59,304 nucleotides of DNA from Opitutia bacterium (lineage in GTDB: Bacteria; Verrucomicrobiota; Verrucomicrobiia; Opitutales; Seribacteraceae). Shown piece after piece: positions 33,979 to 43,461 of this stretch; the stretch's first letter is position 1, and each line of letters begins with the position of its first letter. The notes beneath the pieces were generated by a model. It did no database searches and was not told where the DNA came from. It saw nothing but the letters and a program-made list of their open reading frames with translations. The position numbers were made by a program, and so were the translations under genes. Location of the stretch: positions 1 to 59,304 of the forward strand of contig NYYP01000041.1 in assembly GCA_002686835.1 (NCBI GenBank), given 5' to 3'.

Positions 33979-36900
33979 ATGACAACTTCAAGCCTTATTC
34001 CAATGCTGGCATCTTCTGGTGACAGTGGATATCTTTACGGTCTTTTCTTTCTCATTGTTGCACTCATTATTGGAGCGGCAACGAGACACTTTCTCCAGCG
34101 GATTCCCCTTCCTTTTACCGTGCTTTTATTGCTGATCGGGTTAGCAATGGGAGGTCTTAACCGGGCGTATGGTCCTCACGGGGGACATGCTCAGGATAAT
34201 GCCCATGCAACGGAGCATTCGTTTGGATTATGGGACAAATTTGTCGATACATTAAGTGGGGCTATTTCTTGGGGAGGTAACTTGGACGGTCATCTCATTT
34301 TGTATGTATTTCTGCCCATCCTTATTTTTGAGGCTGGTTTTGCCCTCGATGTCCACACTTTCAAAAAATCCTTCCTTAATGCTTTTTACATGGCTGGTCC
34401 TGGCATTGTTACTGCCACCGTCATGAGTGGGCTTGCTTTCATGGGATTGATTCTAGCCTTTGGTGGTTCGGGAGGAGTCCTGGAAGATTGGAATGTGGAT
34501 TCTGGAGCTTTTATCGTTTTGGCATCAATGTTGTTTGGTGCGGTGGTTAGTGCTACCGACCCAGTAGCCGTGGTTGCCCTGCTCAAAGAGTTGGGTGCAA
34601 GCAAAAAACTGGGAACACTGATCGAGGGTGAATCTCTGCTCAATGACGGAACTGCAATTGTCGCATTTGTTTTGTTAATTGGAGTGGTTACCGGAGCAGA
34701 ACAGTTTCTTGGTACCGGAAGTTTCATTGGAAGTGCTGCGGTCGGATTTGGTAAAATTGGGGCGGCCGGAGGTTTGGTCGGCGTGCTCATTGGGTTGATT
34801 GCGATCTTGTGGGTAAGAAAGGTTTTTAATGATCCTTTGATTGAAATTACTGTCGTCTTAGTTACCGCCTATGCCGTTTTCTTTGTTTGCGAACATTTCT
34901 TCCATGTTTCCGGGGTGTTGGGTTTGGTGGCATTGGGGATCGTTATGGCTGGGGTCGGACGGACCCGGATAAGCCCAGAAGTTGAGCACTTCATGCACGA
35001 ATTTTGGGAATTTACTGCATTTGCTGCGAATGTGATTATTTTCATTGTTGTCGGGGTGGTAATTGCTCAAAAAGCACACCCCACAGGTATGGATTTCCTC
35101 ATTCTCTTCTTTGTTTATATTGGCATACATTTGGTCAGGGCGATCAATATGGGAATTTTTTATCCCTTCATGAAAAAGGCAGGGTATGGATTGCCCGGAA
35201 AAGATGCGGTGGTGGTATGGTGGGGTGCTTTGCGGGGAGCCATTGGGTTGGCCTTGGCTCTAGTGGTATACACCGAGAATTTTAGATACGAGTTTGAAAT
35301 TTCAGAGGGTGGTAAAGGATATTCTTCAAAGACCACATCTGTATTTGTGGTGGATGCCAATGAAGCCCAGATCCATGCAAAACCAAATCCAAATCTTAAT
35401 CTTTATGGAATGGCGGCCAACTCGTTTGCCCAGGCTGACATTATTAACGGCAGGATAGTGGGTATCTCACAGTCCAGCGAAATTGCGAATCAAACCCTGG
35501 GCAAAGAGACTTCAAAATCGGCCGCACTTCTCCGTGAACAATTAGCAAGCGGTAAGAAAAAAGTGGTGATTTTTGGTGAGGGTTCAGGGGCGATTGCACA
35601 AGCTTCCCTAGTCGGAATATCAGCCAGAGTCAGAGACCAGTTTCTCTTTTTGATTTCCGGAATCGTTCTGCTTACCTTGCTGGTCAATGCGACCACCGTG
35701 AAAGTTTTGGTTAATAAACTCGGGTTGACTGAACTACCTGCTGTCAAAAAGTTGATGTTTTCCAATGCCACCGGAAATATTTCCAATGTTTGCGAGCAAG
35801 AAATGGATTTACTCAAGGACGACCGTTTTCTCAGTGGTGCCAATTGGGGCTTAGTCAGGAATTATTTGCCTGATCCAGTGAGCTACCCGTTAACTGCCAG
35901 TGAACTTGAGTCAATGGACACCCTAGCCGAGGCGAGGAGGAGACTGCTGGAGAAGGAAAGAAGTAGTTACTGGGCTCAGTTCCGGTCTGGGTTGCTTTCG
36001 GCTCGTGCGGTAGCCCAATTGGATAATAATCTCAGCGAGTTCCTTGATTTTCAGGGAAAAGTTCCGATGACAGAAAGAACTTATCTGGATGATATCTGTA
36101 CGGTCAGTAAACTAAGTGAAGCCCTCAAGGATTTACCTTTCCTGAAAAGATATTTTTCCGATAAAATCACAGTTGGATATGATGCATCCAAAGCCTTTGT
36201 GATTGCTCAGCAAGCAATGGCCAAAATGGTGGACTCCTTTGTTCGTGAACTGGACGATTCCGGTGATGCCGACAAGCAGCAAAAGACTGCCCGCTTATTA
36301 AAAGATGAAATTCGGCAGAACCGATTGCGCGGACTTCAATACATTCGTAATATGCACGAGAACTATCCCGAAGTCACTGTCGGGATTGAGACAAAGGATG
36401 CGATACGCTCGGTATTGAACCATGAGCGTGCTACGATAAGGAAGATGCGAGGAGAGGGAATGCTGGAGGCCGATGAGGCAACCCGTATGATAACTGCGGT
36501 GGAGGAGAGGATGAAAAATGTGATGGAAAGTCCTCTTGAATTGAGGCTTCCTGAACCTGAGGAAGTACTCCGTGAAGTAACCTGGCTTAAGGGAATGAGT
36601 GACGATGTCATTGGCAAAATTTTGAATGCTTCTGAAACCCGCGTTTATAATTCGGGTGATGCCCTTATGAAACAGGGGGATTCCGGCGATGGATTGATTG
36701 TGATAACCCGGGGAAGCGTGAAGGTTTCAATTGGGGATGTGGTTGTGGACATTATGGGTCGAGGGGCGGTTATTGGAGAAATGGCAGTCCTGGCTGGTGT
36801 TCCCAGAACCGCCACTGTCATTGCGGATTCGACCGTCAATGCACTATGGTTGACCACCGAGGTGATGCAAAAAATCATGGGAGAATCCCCGCAACTTTCT

Positions 36901-37188
36901 GGCAGTCTTTGGAAAACTGCTGCGATGCGATTTGCAGAAAACTTATTGGGGGCGAAAGAGCCTTACAATGGATGGAGTCAAATACAGTTGCGTAGGTGGT
37001 TAAATGATGGAGAGGTTTTGGCACCTGCAGATGGAGAATCAACCAATTTGTATGGGAAAATTGCGGTTTTGGTATCAGGACAAGCTATTGCTCCAGGTTC
37101 GCCCGATCCAATTGTCGCCCCAGCGAGTTTAGATCTGGCCGAAGCAAGTTTTAACGGTAGTGCCAAAATATTTGTCCGTAACGCATAG
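33979..37188 (+). CDS. Na+/H+ antiporter of the CPA1 family with cyclic-nucleotide-binding domain
   Basis: The product has 1069 residues. Residues 18-585 form the antiporter. The conserved ion-binding helix SATDPVAVVALLKELG (191-206) is followed by EGESLLNDGTAIV (216-228) and ALRGAIGLALAL (417-428). A non-family insertion of about 120 residues (about 431-548), mostly polar, separates this helix from the last membrane helix (LFLISGIVLLTLLVN). A cytoplasmic helical part (about 590-860) resembles plant SOS1-like linkers. A cNMP-binding domain (about 870-985) includes GDALMKQGDSGDG and VIGEMAVLAGVPRTATV, the phosphate-binding cassette with its arginine. It exchanges sodium for protons, probably under cyclic-nucleotide control (inference). 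Confidence 0.85.
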   Translation: MTTSSLIPMLASSGDSGYLYGLFFLIVALIIGAATRHFLQRIPLPFTVLLLLIGLAMGGLNRAYGPHGGHAQDNAHATEHSFGLWDKFVDTLSGAISWGGNLDGHLILYVFLPILIFEAGFALDVHTFKKSFLNAFYMAGPGIVTATVMSGLAFMGLILAFGGSGGVLEDWNVDSGAFIVLASMLFGAVVSATDPVAVVALLKELGASKKLGTLIEGESLLNDGTAIVAFVLLIGVVTGAEQFLGTGSFIGSAAVGFGKIGAAGGLVGVLIGLIAILWVRKVFNDPLIEITVVLVTAYAVFFVCEHFFHVSGVLGLVALGIVMAGVGRTRISPEVEHFMHEFWEFTAFAANVIIFIVVGVVIAQKAHPTGMDFLILFFVYIGIHLVRAINMGIFYPFMKKAGYGLPGKDAVVVWWGALRGAIGLALALVVYTENFRYEFEISEGGKGYSSKTTSVFVVDANEAQIHAKPNPNLNLYGMAANSFAQADIINGRIVGISQSSEIANQTLGKETSKSAALLREQLASGKKKVVIFGEGSGAIAQASLVGISARVRDQFLFLISGIVLLTLLVNATTVKVLVNKLGLTELPAVKKLMFSNATGNISNVCEQEMDLLKDDRFLSGANWGLVRNYLPDPVSYPLTASELESMDTLAEARRRLLEKERSSYWAQFRSGLLSARAVAQLDNNLSEFLDFQGKVPMTERTYLDDICTVSKLSEALKDLPFLKRYFSDKITVGYDASKAFVIAQQAMAKMVDSFVRELDDSGDADKQQKTARLLKDEIRQNRLRGLQYIRNMHENYPEVTVGIETKDAIRSVLNHERATIRKMRGEGMLEADEATRMITAVEERMKNVMESPLELRLPEPEEVLREVTWLKGMSDDVIGKILNASETRVYNSGDALMKQGDSGDGLIVITRGSVKVSIGDVVVDIMGRGAVIGEMAVLAGVPRTATVIADSTVNALWLTTEVMQKIMGESPQLSGSLWKTAAMRFAENLLGAKEPYNGWSQIQLRRWLNDGEVLAPADGESTNLYGKIAVLVSGQAIAPGSPDPIVAPASLDLAEASFNGSAKIFVRNA

Positions 37189-37206
37189 TACGGAAAATTT
37201 AATGAA

Positions 37207-37294
<88 letters not shown>

Positions 37295-37400
37295 AAGGCA
37301 CCGAAAATAGACTAAACTGTATGGACCAGGATTCTTCCCCCGTCAATGTTCAAAACAATCAGGCTTACTTATAATAATTAGCAAAGTTTCAGAATGCTTA

Positions 37401-37431
37401 TTGAATCGTTTTCTGGTTTGCTTGTTAGAAT
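37401..37431 (+). promoter_or_regulatory. Candidate promoter of the nuo operon
   Basis: TTGAAT (37401-37406) could be a -35. TAGAAT (37426-37431) preceded by TG with one base between (TGTTAGAAT) is an extended -10. The spacing is 19 bases, longer than ideal, but an extended -10 can work without a good -35. Transcription would start near 37438, about 15 bases ahead of the nuoB ATG. The 155-base gap between tRNA-Ser and nuoB holds no gene. Confidence 0.4.
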
Positions 37432-37452
37432 AATTCATCTAGAAAAGATTCC

Positions 37453-37977
37453 ATGGTATCAAACGAAGTTGGTTACAACAGTAAGGTCGAGGGAGAGGTC
37501 ATAGTCACCCGTGCCGATGCAGTTGTGAATTGGATCCGCAAGCATTCTGTTTGGCCTATGCCCATGGGGCTAGCCTGTTGTGCCATTGAATTAATGGCTT
37601 CTGCTGCTTCGCGTTATGATATCTCACGCTTTGGGATGGAAGTCATGCGATTCTCTCCCCGCCAGTCCGATTGTATGATCGTTGCGGGTACGGTAACTTA
37701 CAAGATGGCCGAAGTTGTGCGTCGTATTTACGACCAAATGGGTGATCCAAAGTGGGTCGTAGCGATGGGTGCCTGTGCCTCCACTGGTGGTATGTACCGA
37801 TCCTATGCAGTTATGCAAGGTGTTGATAATGTCGTGCCTGTTGATGTCTATGTGAGTGGATGTCCGCCGCGTCCCGAAGCTTTACTGGATGCGATGATGA
37901 AATTACAGGACAAAATCGGGAAGGAACCGGCAGTAAGAAATCTGTCCAAGACGCCCGAAACCGCCAGCCTTTCCTGA
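37453..37977 (+). CDS. nuoB: NADH-quinone oxidoreductase subunit B
   Basis: The product has 174 residues and carries iron-sulfur cluster N2 next to the quinone site. The four cysteine ligands are seen as the pair in GLACCAIE, one in MGACASTGG and one in SGCPPRPE. It is the first gene of the operon; nuoA, usually before nuoB, is absent. The start is ATG 37453. The N-terminus is short, as in many bacteria. Confidence 0.95.
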   Translation: MVSNEVGYNSKVEGEVIVTRADAVVNWIRKHSVWPMPMGLACCAIELMASAASRYDISRFGMEVMRFSPRQSDCMIVAGTVTYKMAEVVRRIYDQMGDPKWVVAMGACASTGGMYRSYAVMQGVDNVVPVDVYVSGCPPRPEALLDAMMKLQDKIGKEPAVRNLSKTPETASLS

Positions 37978-37981
37978 CTTC

Positions 37982-38599
37982 ATGATTGACGAAGATTTCG
38001 TCAGGTCCCTCCTTTCCGGGCGTGAATATCTTACGGTATTGCACCAAAAAGATTGTCTGACCCTTGCCTGTGAACCAGGCTCGCTGGTAGAGTTGTGTAC
38101 CCACCTTCGGGATGAGGAAACATTTGACCTATTAGTTGATGTCACTGCTATCGATCACGGCAACGATGCAGATGTTCGTTTCTCGGTTGTGTTGCATCTA
38201 TATTCATTAATCCACAAGAACTACCTACGCGTTCATGTGGACTGTTCAGATAATAATACCCCCGTTGTTCCATCGGTAAGTTCAGTATTCCCTGCCGCCA
38301 ATTGGCATGAACGCGAAACTTTTGATATGTTTGGAATTCAATTTTCGGACCATCCAAACCTCAAAAGAATTTTAATGTGGGATGATTATCCTTATTACCC
38401 CTTGCGTAAGGAGTTTCCCTTGGCTGGCATTGATGTTCCTTTGCCTGCTGCAGATGTATCTGAGGTAACCGGAGCAGATGTCGAGCCTGCACCAATGATG
38501 GGTGGCCCATTCGTCTCTGCTGGTGGAGGAAGAATGAGTGAGACCGAGCCCCGTGCCAAAGACGAAAGCTGGACGGAAGATATGGAAAAACCGATATGA
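37982..38599 (+). CDS. nuoC: NADH-quinone oxidoreductase subunit C
   Basis: The product has 205 residues of the complex I 30 kDa subunit in the peripheral arm. Family marks are the FPAANWHERETFDMFGI block and HPNLKRILMWDDYPYYPLRKEFPL. It is a separate protein, not fused to NuoD as it is in E. coli. The acidic C-terminal tail (about 165-205) is specific to this protein. It starts 4 bases after nuoB and overlaps nuoD by ATGA. Confidence 0.94.
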   Translation: MIDEDFVRSLLSGREYLTVLHQKDCLTLACEPGSLVELCTHLRDEETFDLLVDVTAIDHGNDADVRFSVVLHLYSLIHKNYLRVHVDCSDNNTPVVPSVSSVFPAANWHERETFDMFGIQFSDHPNLKRILMWDDYPYYPLRKEFPLAGIDVPLPAADVSEVTGADVEPAPMMGGPFVSAGGGRMSETEPRAKDESWTEDMEKPI

Positions 38600-39828
38600 G
38601 CACGACGATCAAAGAAGTTCAGGTTGGTGATATTGGAGCACAAGCCGCTTCCCATTTGGATGGGGATAGAATGGCATTGAATGTCGGGCCGTCTCATCCA
38701 ACCACACACGGTGTACTTCGTTTGATGATGGAATTGGATGGTGACTCGATTACCAAGTGCGAACCGGTCTTGGGATATTTGCACCGTGGAGATGAAAAAA
38801 TAGCTGAAAATATGACTTACAACCAGTTTGTTCCTTACACCGACAGGCTGGATTATTTAGCCCCTTTGGCCAACAATGTAGCCTATGCAATTACGGTGGA
38901 GAAACTTGCCGGTGTGGAACTGCCTGAAAGATGTGAGGCTATCAGGGTTTTAATTTGTGAAATGGCCCGCATTTCAAGTCACCTTTTGGGAATGGGGGTA
39001 TTTGGCATGGATGCAGGTGCCTGGACACCATTTATGTATACTTTCACTGAGCGGGAAAAACTTTACACTCTCTTTGAGGAACTAACCGGCGCCCGTTTTA
39101 CCACCAGTTACACCCGAATTGGAGGTGTTGCCCGTGATCTTCCTGATGGTTGGTTGACCAAGGTGGAGAAATTTGTTGATGAACTCCCTAAAGCGGTTGA
39201 TGAGGTAGAAAAGTTGCTTACCCGCAACCGGATTTTCCTGGATCGTACTGAGGGAATTGGCACCATCTCCAAGGAGGATGCAATTGCCTTTGGTATAACT
39301 GGTCCCAACCTGCGTGCCTGCGGGGTGGACCTGGATTTGCGTAAAGACAAACCGTACAGTGGTTACGAAAAGTATGAATTTGATGTCCCTATCGGAACAA
39401 AAGGAGACTGCTACGACAGATACTTAGTACGAATTGAAGAAGTCAGGCAAAGCATCCTGATTATCAAACAAGTCATTGCATCAATGCCAGGCGGACTGTG
39501 GTATGCTGAAGATGCACGGAAGATTTTCGCTCCGCCCAAGGATAAAGTTATGACCAGTATGGAAGAACTTATCCAAAATTTCATGATTGTTACCGAAGGA
39601 CCTCAGGTCCCTCCAGGAGAGGTTTATTTTGAGGCAGAAAATCCAAAAGGCGCACTTGGGTTTTACCTGGTGTCCAAAGGAGGTGGGGTACCTTATCGTT
39701 TGAAGATCAGGGCTCCTAGTTTTTGTAATCTTTCCATTCTTGAGAAACTGGTTCCTGGGCACATGCTCAGCGATATTACCGTTATTCTTGGCAGTCTCGA
39801 TTTCGTAATGGGGGAGTGTGATCGGTAA
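38596..39828 (+). CDS. nuoD: NADH-quinone oxidoreductase subunit D
   Basis: The product has 410 residues of the 49 kDa subunit at the quinone-binding site. Conserved blocks are VGPSHPTTHGVLRL (with the histidines lining the quinone cavity), PVLGYLHRGDEKIAE, TYNQFVPYTDRLDY and FYLVSKGGGVPYRLKIRAPSF. The terminal DFVMGECDR is the usual family ending. It overlaps nuoC at the start. nuoE follows one base after its stop. Confidence 0.96.
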   Translation: MSTTIKEVQVGDIGAQAASHLDGDRMALNVGPSHPTTHGVLRLMMELDGDSITKCEPVLGYLHRGDEKIAENMTYNQFVPYTDRLDYLAPLANNVAYAITVEKLAGVELPERCEAIRVLICEMARISSHLLGMGVFGMDAGAWTPFMYTFTEREKLYTLFEELTGARFTTSYTRIGGVARDLPDGWLTKVEKFVDELPKAVDEVEKLLTRNRIFLDRTEGIGTISKEDAIAFGITGPNLRACGVDLDLRKDKPYSGYEKYEFDVPIGTKGDCYDRYLVRIEEVRQSILIIKQVIASMPGGLWYAEDARKIFAPPKDKVMTSMEELIQNFMIVTEGPQVPPGEVYFEAENPKGALGFYLVSKGGGVPYRLKIRAPSFCNLSILEKLVPGHMLSDITVILGSLDFVMGECDR

Positions 39829-39829
39829 A

Positions 39830-40372
39830 ATGGATAATTCTCTTAATTTATCCGAGCAAACTTTATCAAAAATTGATGAGGTCGTGCCCAAGTACCCGGA
39901 AAAACGGAGTGCTGCTCTTATGGTTATACATCTGGTACAGGATGAACTGGGTGCAGTGAATGACAAAGCCTGTGAATGGATTGCTCAGCGCCTTGAACTT
40001 CAACCTATAAATATCAAAGAGCTGATCACATTTTATCCCATGCTTCGCGACAAGCCTTGGGGCAGGAAGCATGTCCGGGTTTGTCGTACATTACCCTGTG
40101 CCTTGCGGGGTTCCTATGCGACCTGCAAAACCTTTGAGAAAAAACTTGGGGTAAAGGAGGGACAGGTTCGTGAAGATGGAGAGTATTCCTTGGAGTTCAT
40201 GGAATGTTTGGCAGATTGTGGACAGGGGCCTGTTGTCATTGTAGATGAGCAAACTTACGAAAACATCGAGGGTGAAAGTGCCGAAAAATTTGCTGAACTT
40301 CTCTTGGATGGAAAATTAGAGGGTGGTGAAGAATTCAAAAGCTATGAAGAATCCCTTAACCAAGGATCTTAA
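39830..40372 (+). CDS. nuoE: NADH-quinone oxidoreductase subunit E
   Basis: The product has 180 residues of the 24 kDa thioredoxin-like subunit holding a [2Fe-2S] cluster. The ligands are CRTLPC and CLADC (C-x4-C and C-x3-C). The ITFYPMLRDKPWGRKHVRVC stretch is typical. The frame is open from GTG 39818 inside nuoD, but the ATG at 39830 comes directly after the nuoD stop and is preferred. A C-terminal acidic tail (EGGEEFKSYEE) is present. It passes electrons between NuoF and NuoG, or stores them. Confidence 0.94.
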   Translation: MDNSLNLSEQTLSKIDEVVPKYPEKRSAALMVIHLVQDELGAVNDKACEWIAQRLELQPINIKELITFYPMLRDKPWGRKHVRVCRTLPCALRGSYATCKTFEKKLGVKEGQVREDGEYSLEFMECLADCGQGPVVIVDEQTYENIEGESAEKFAELLLDGKLEGGEEFKSYEESLNQGS

Positions 40373-40393
40373 AAACTGTAAGATGAATTTCGT

Positions 40394-41752
40394 ATGAGCG
40401 AGCAATCTCCCAAAGAAAGACGGATTATTCTTAAACACACGGATGATCCTGCCTATTCTAACCGAATCAGTTCTTACTTAGGTGTGGGGGGGTATGAAAA
40501 CCTCAAAAAAGCCTTTGGGATGAAGCCCGAGGAGGTGGCCGAGGAGGTGCTCAAGTCAGGGGTTAGGGGGCGTGGAGGTGCTGGATTTCCCGCCGGTATG
40601 AAGTGGAAATTTCTTGACCGGAAATCTGGCAAACCAATTTATCTTATTTGCAATGCGGATGAGTCAGAACCCGGTACCTTTAAGGACAGGCAAATTATGT
40701 ACAAGGACCCGCACCAACTGATCGAAGGCATGATGATTGCTGCCTATGCAATTGGTGCAAAACAGGCCTTTATTTACATTCGTGCAGAATTTCATGAGGG
40801 GGCACGCATTTTGAACCGTGCAATCGATGAAGCCAAGGCCGGTGGATATTGTGGGGAAAATATTTTGGGTTCTGAGTATTCATGCGACCTGGTAGTGCAC
40901 CGGGGTGCTGGTGCATACATTTGTGGAGAAGAAACCGGCTTGATTGAATCGCTTGAAGGTAAGCGTCCCAATCCTCGAATTAAACCGCCCTATTTCCCTG
41001 CAGTCCTTGGGCTTTATCAGTGTCCGACAATCGTCAATAATGTGGAAACGCTTTGCAATGTCCGTCATATTGTAGAAATGGGAGGGGAAGAATTTTCCAA
41101 GATTGGAAAACCCAATAATACGGGCACCAGGATATGGTGTGTTTCTGGACAGGTGATGAAGCCTGGTTACTATGAATTTGAGTGTGGGGCCCTTACTTTG
41201 GGACAGATGATCTTTGATGTATGTGGCGGATTGCGTCCGGGTCGCACCTTAAAAGCGGTCATACCGGGTGGTTCTTCTGCCAAAGTCTTACGGGCAGACG
41301 AAAGATTCTCCGGTAGCTTAAAAGATGGTACTGCTTTCGATTGGGGACTGGAAGATATCCCCCTTGATTTCGATGGCCCCATGGCGGCGGGAAGTATGTC
41401 TGGATCGGGTGGTATTATCGTGATGGATGACACAGTTGATATCGTTGAAGCAATGGCCAATATCAATGCCTTTTATGCCCATGAATCTTGTGGGCAATGC
41501 ACCCCATGCCGTGAGGGTTCATTGTGGATGCGTAAAATCACTCAGCGTATGTGTTCGGGCGGTGCTCGGGAAGAGGATGCAGACCTGCTCCTCTCGGTGG
41601 CTAATCAAATTGAAGGTCGTACAATCTGTGCATTTGGAGAGGCTGCAGCATGGCCAACCCAAAGCTTTGTCACCAAGTTCAAGGATGATTTTATCAAAAA
41701 GGCAACCGATTCTCAGGAGGAGAGAAATCCTAAATCACTCCAATTAATTTAG
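40394..41752 (+). CDS. nuoF: NADH-quinone oxidoreductase subunit F
   Basis: The product has 452 residues of the 51 kDa NADH-binding subunit. GRGGAGFPAGMKWKF binds NADH and FMN. GAGAYICGEETGLIESLEGKR supports flavin binding. SCGQCTPCREG plus the cysteine in GRTICAFGEA bind the N3 [4Fe-4S] cluster. It is the entry point of electrons into complex I. It follows nuoE by 21 bases. Confidence 0.96.
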   Translation: MSEQSPKERRIILKHTDDPAYSNRISSYLGVGGYENLKKAFGMKPEEVAEEVLKSGVRGRGGAGFPAGMKWKFLDRKSGKPIYLICNADESEPGTFKDRQIMYKDPHQLIEGMMIAAYAIGAKQAFIYIRAEFHEGARILNRAIDEAKAGGYCGENILGSEYSCDLVVHRGAGAYICGEETGLIESLEGKRPNPRIKPPYFPAVLGLYQCPTIVNNVETLCNVRHIVEMGGEEFSKIGKPNNTGTRIWCVSGQVMKPGYYEFECGALTLGQMIFDVCGGLRPGRTLKAVIPGGSSAKVLRADERFSGSLKDGTAFDWGLEDIPLDFDGPMAAGSMSGSGGIIVMDDTVDIVEAMANINAFYAHESCGQCTPCREGSLWMRKITQRMCSGGAREEDADLLLSVANQIEGRTICAFGEAAAWPTQSFVTKFKDDFIKKATDSQEERNPKSLQLI

Positions 41753-41763
41753 GCTTGGTACTT

Positions 41764-43461
41764 ATGATATCCCCTTCCAAAGACGAGTTGGTGACCATTA
41801 CCCTGAATGGGGTGGAGGTTGAGGTGCCTAATGGGATCAATGCAGTTGAAGCTGCTGCTCTTCACGGGCATGAAGTGCCTCACTACTGTTATCACCCCAA
41901 ATTAAGCGTGGCTGGAAATTGCAGAATGTGCCTGGTTGAAATGGGCACACCTATGCGGGATCGGGCTACTGGTGAGGCAATCCTTGAAGAGGACGGTCGT
42001 GCCAAGATCGGTTGGGTGCCCAAGCCGGTAATTGGTTGTGCCACCAATGTATCTGAGGGCATGCACTTACGTACTGAGTCGGACTTGGTCAACGAGTGTA
42101 GGGAAGGAATTATGGAATTTCTTCTGGTTAACCATCCCTTGGACTGTCCCATTTGTGACCAGGCTGGGGAGTGCCGCCTGCAGGAGTTTGCCACCGATTA
42201 TGGCCGTGGGTACAGCCGGTATGTAGAGCGAAAGAATGTTAAGCCCAAAAGGACTCGCCTGGGGCCAAGGGTTACCCTTGATGATGAAAGGTGCATATTA
42301 TGCTCTCGTTGCATCCGTTTTTCCCAGGAGGTGGCCAAGGATGATGTTCTAGGTTTTGTAGACCGGGGAAGTTTCTCGACCTTAACCTGCTTTCCCGGGA
42401 AAGAATTATCCAATAATTATTCTCTTAATACTGTGGATATTTGTCCCGTCGGGGCATTAACCAGCACCGATTTTAGGTTTAAAATGCGGGTATGGTTTCT
42501 AAAGGAGACAAACAGCATATGTTCTGAAAGCAGTGCGGGTTGTAATACTACTGTGTCTAGCAGGGAAGGCATAATTCAGCGCATTACGCCCCGTCGGAAT
42601 GATTTGGTTAACGATACATGGATGACAGACAGTGGTCGTGAATTATACAAATCTGTCCGTGCTGAAAACCGAATTTTGCGGCCATCGGCCGGAGGGAAGG
42701 ATTTGCCTCTCAAAGACGCCATTTCCCAGGTGGTTGACTCCTTAAGTGGGAAAAGAATCGCGGTGGTTGCAAGTTGCCACTCTACTGTGGAGGAGCAAGT
42801 TTTGACCAAACGATTAATTGATTCGACCAATGCGCGAACTTTTCTTCGTGGACATTTTGGAGAGGATGATGGAATCCTGCTTTCTGCTGATCGTAGTCCC
42901 AATTTGCGTGGGGCACTTGTCACAGGATTGATTGACCAGTATCCGGAAGATAATCTCAATTCATTAAACGATGCTTTATCCCGTGGAGAATTTGATGCGG
43001 TGTTTGTTATGAATGAGGATTTGGTTGCCTCCGGGATCAATGAAGAAAACCTGCAAAATGTTACGGTGGTCTATCTGGGAACTCACTCCAACTCCTCATC
43101 AAAACATGCTGATGTAATTCTTCCCGGGTTATCGGTCTTCGAGAAAGGCGGGTCCTTTATCAACCGATCCTTTATCATCCAGGCTTTTGATAAGTCCGTA
43201 CCCGGACCTGCTGGTCTGCAAAGCCAAGTAACAGTACTTGCTGAAATTATAAAACACCTGTCTGAGGAAGACGGCACTCCATCGGAACTCGATGACATAT
43301 GGGGACTGGTCAATAACCTTGAGGGTTCTGTTCTTTCCAGTCTCTTATATTCAGAAGTGAAAAAAGCGGTGGTTCAATTGGATGGATCCGCCTGGTCGCA
43401 TCTTAATTTTGTTGAACAATCCGCACTGCATTACCCACCTGCCATGCTTGCAGCAAAATGA
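41764..43461 (+). CDS. nuoG: NADH-quinone oxidoreductase subunit G (short form)
   Basis: The product has 565 residues from the ATG at 41764 (the frame opens at TTG 41755). N-terminal ferredoxin ligands are HYCYHP with CRMC. HPLDCPICDQAGEC gives the N5 cluster, including its histidine. CILCSRC and CPVGAL give the N4 type cluster. The molybdopterin-like domain (about 220-565) is much shorter than in E. coli NuoG (about 900 residues), a compact form found in many bacteria. Its ADVILPG motif remains. It overlaps nuoH by 4 bases. Confidence 0.94.
   Translation: MISPSKDELVTITLNGVEVEVPNGINAVEAAALHGHEVPHYCYHPKLSVAGNCRMCLVEMGTPMRDRATGEAILEEDGRAKIGWVPKPVIGCATNVSEGMHLRTESDLVNECREGIMEFLLVNHPLDCPICDQAGECRLQEFATDYGRGYSRYVERKNVKPKRTRLGPRVTLDDERCILCSRCIRFSQEVAKDDVLGFVDRGSFSTLTCFPGKELSNNYSLNTVDICPVGALTSTDFRFKMRVWFLKETNSICSESSAGCNTTVSSREGIIQRITPRRNDLVNDTWMTDSGRELYKSVRAENRILRPSAGGKDLPLKDAISQVVDSLSGKRIAVVASCHSTVEEQVLTKRLIDSTNARTFLRGHFGEDDGILLSADRSPNLRGALVTGLIDQYPEDNLNSLNDALSRGEFDAVFVMNEDLVASGINEENLQNVTVVYLGTHSNSSSKHADVILPGLSVFEKGGSFINRSFIIQAFDKSVPGPAGLQSQVTVLAEIIKHLSEEDGTPSELDDIWGLVNNLEGSVLSSLLYSEVKKAVVQLDGSAWSHLNFVEQSALHYPPAMLAAK

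Noticed and set aside
34386-34790. Minus-strand frame of 134 codons opposite the antiporter
   Set aside because: Proline- and threonine-rich shadow of the hydrophobic membrane helices; no start context and no family pattern.
37295-37452. Possible hidden nuoA before nuoB
   Set aside because: Only 155 bases are free and no frame shows the NuoA membrane pattern.
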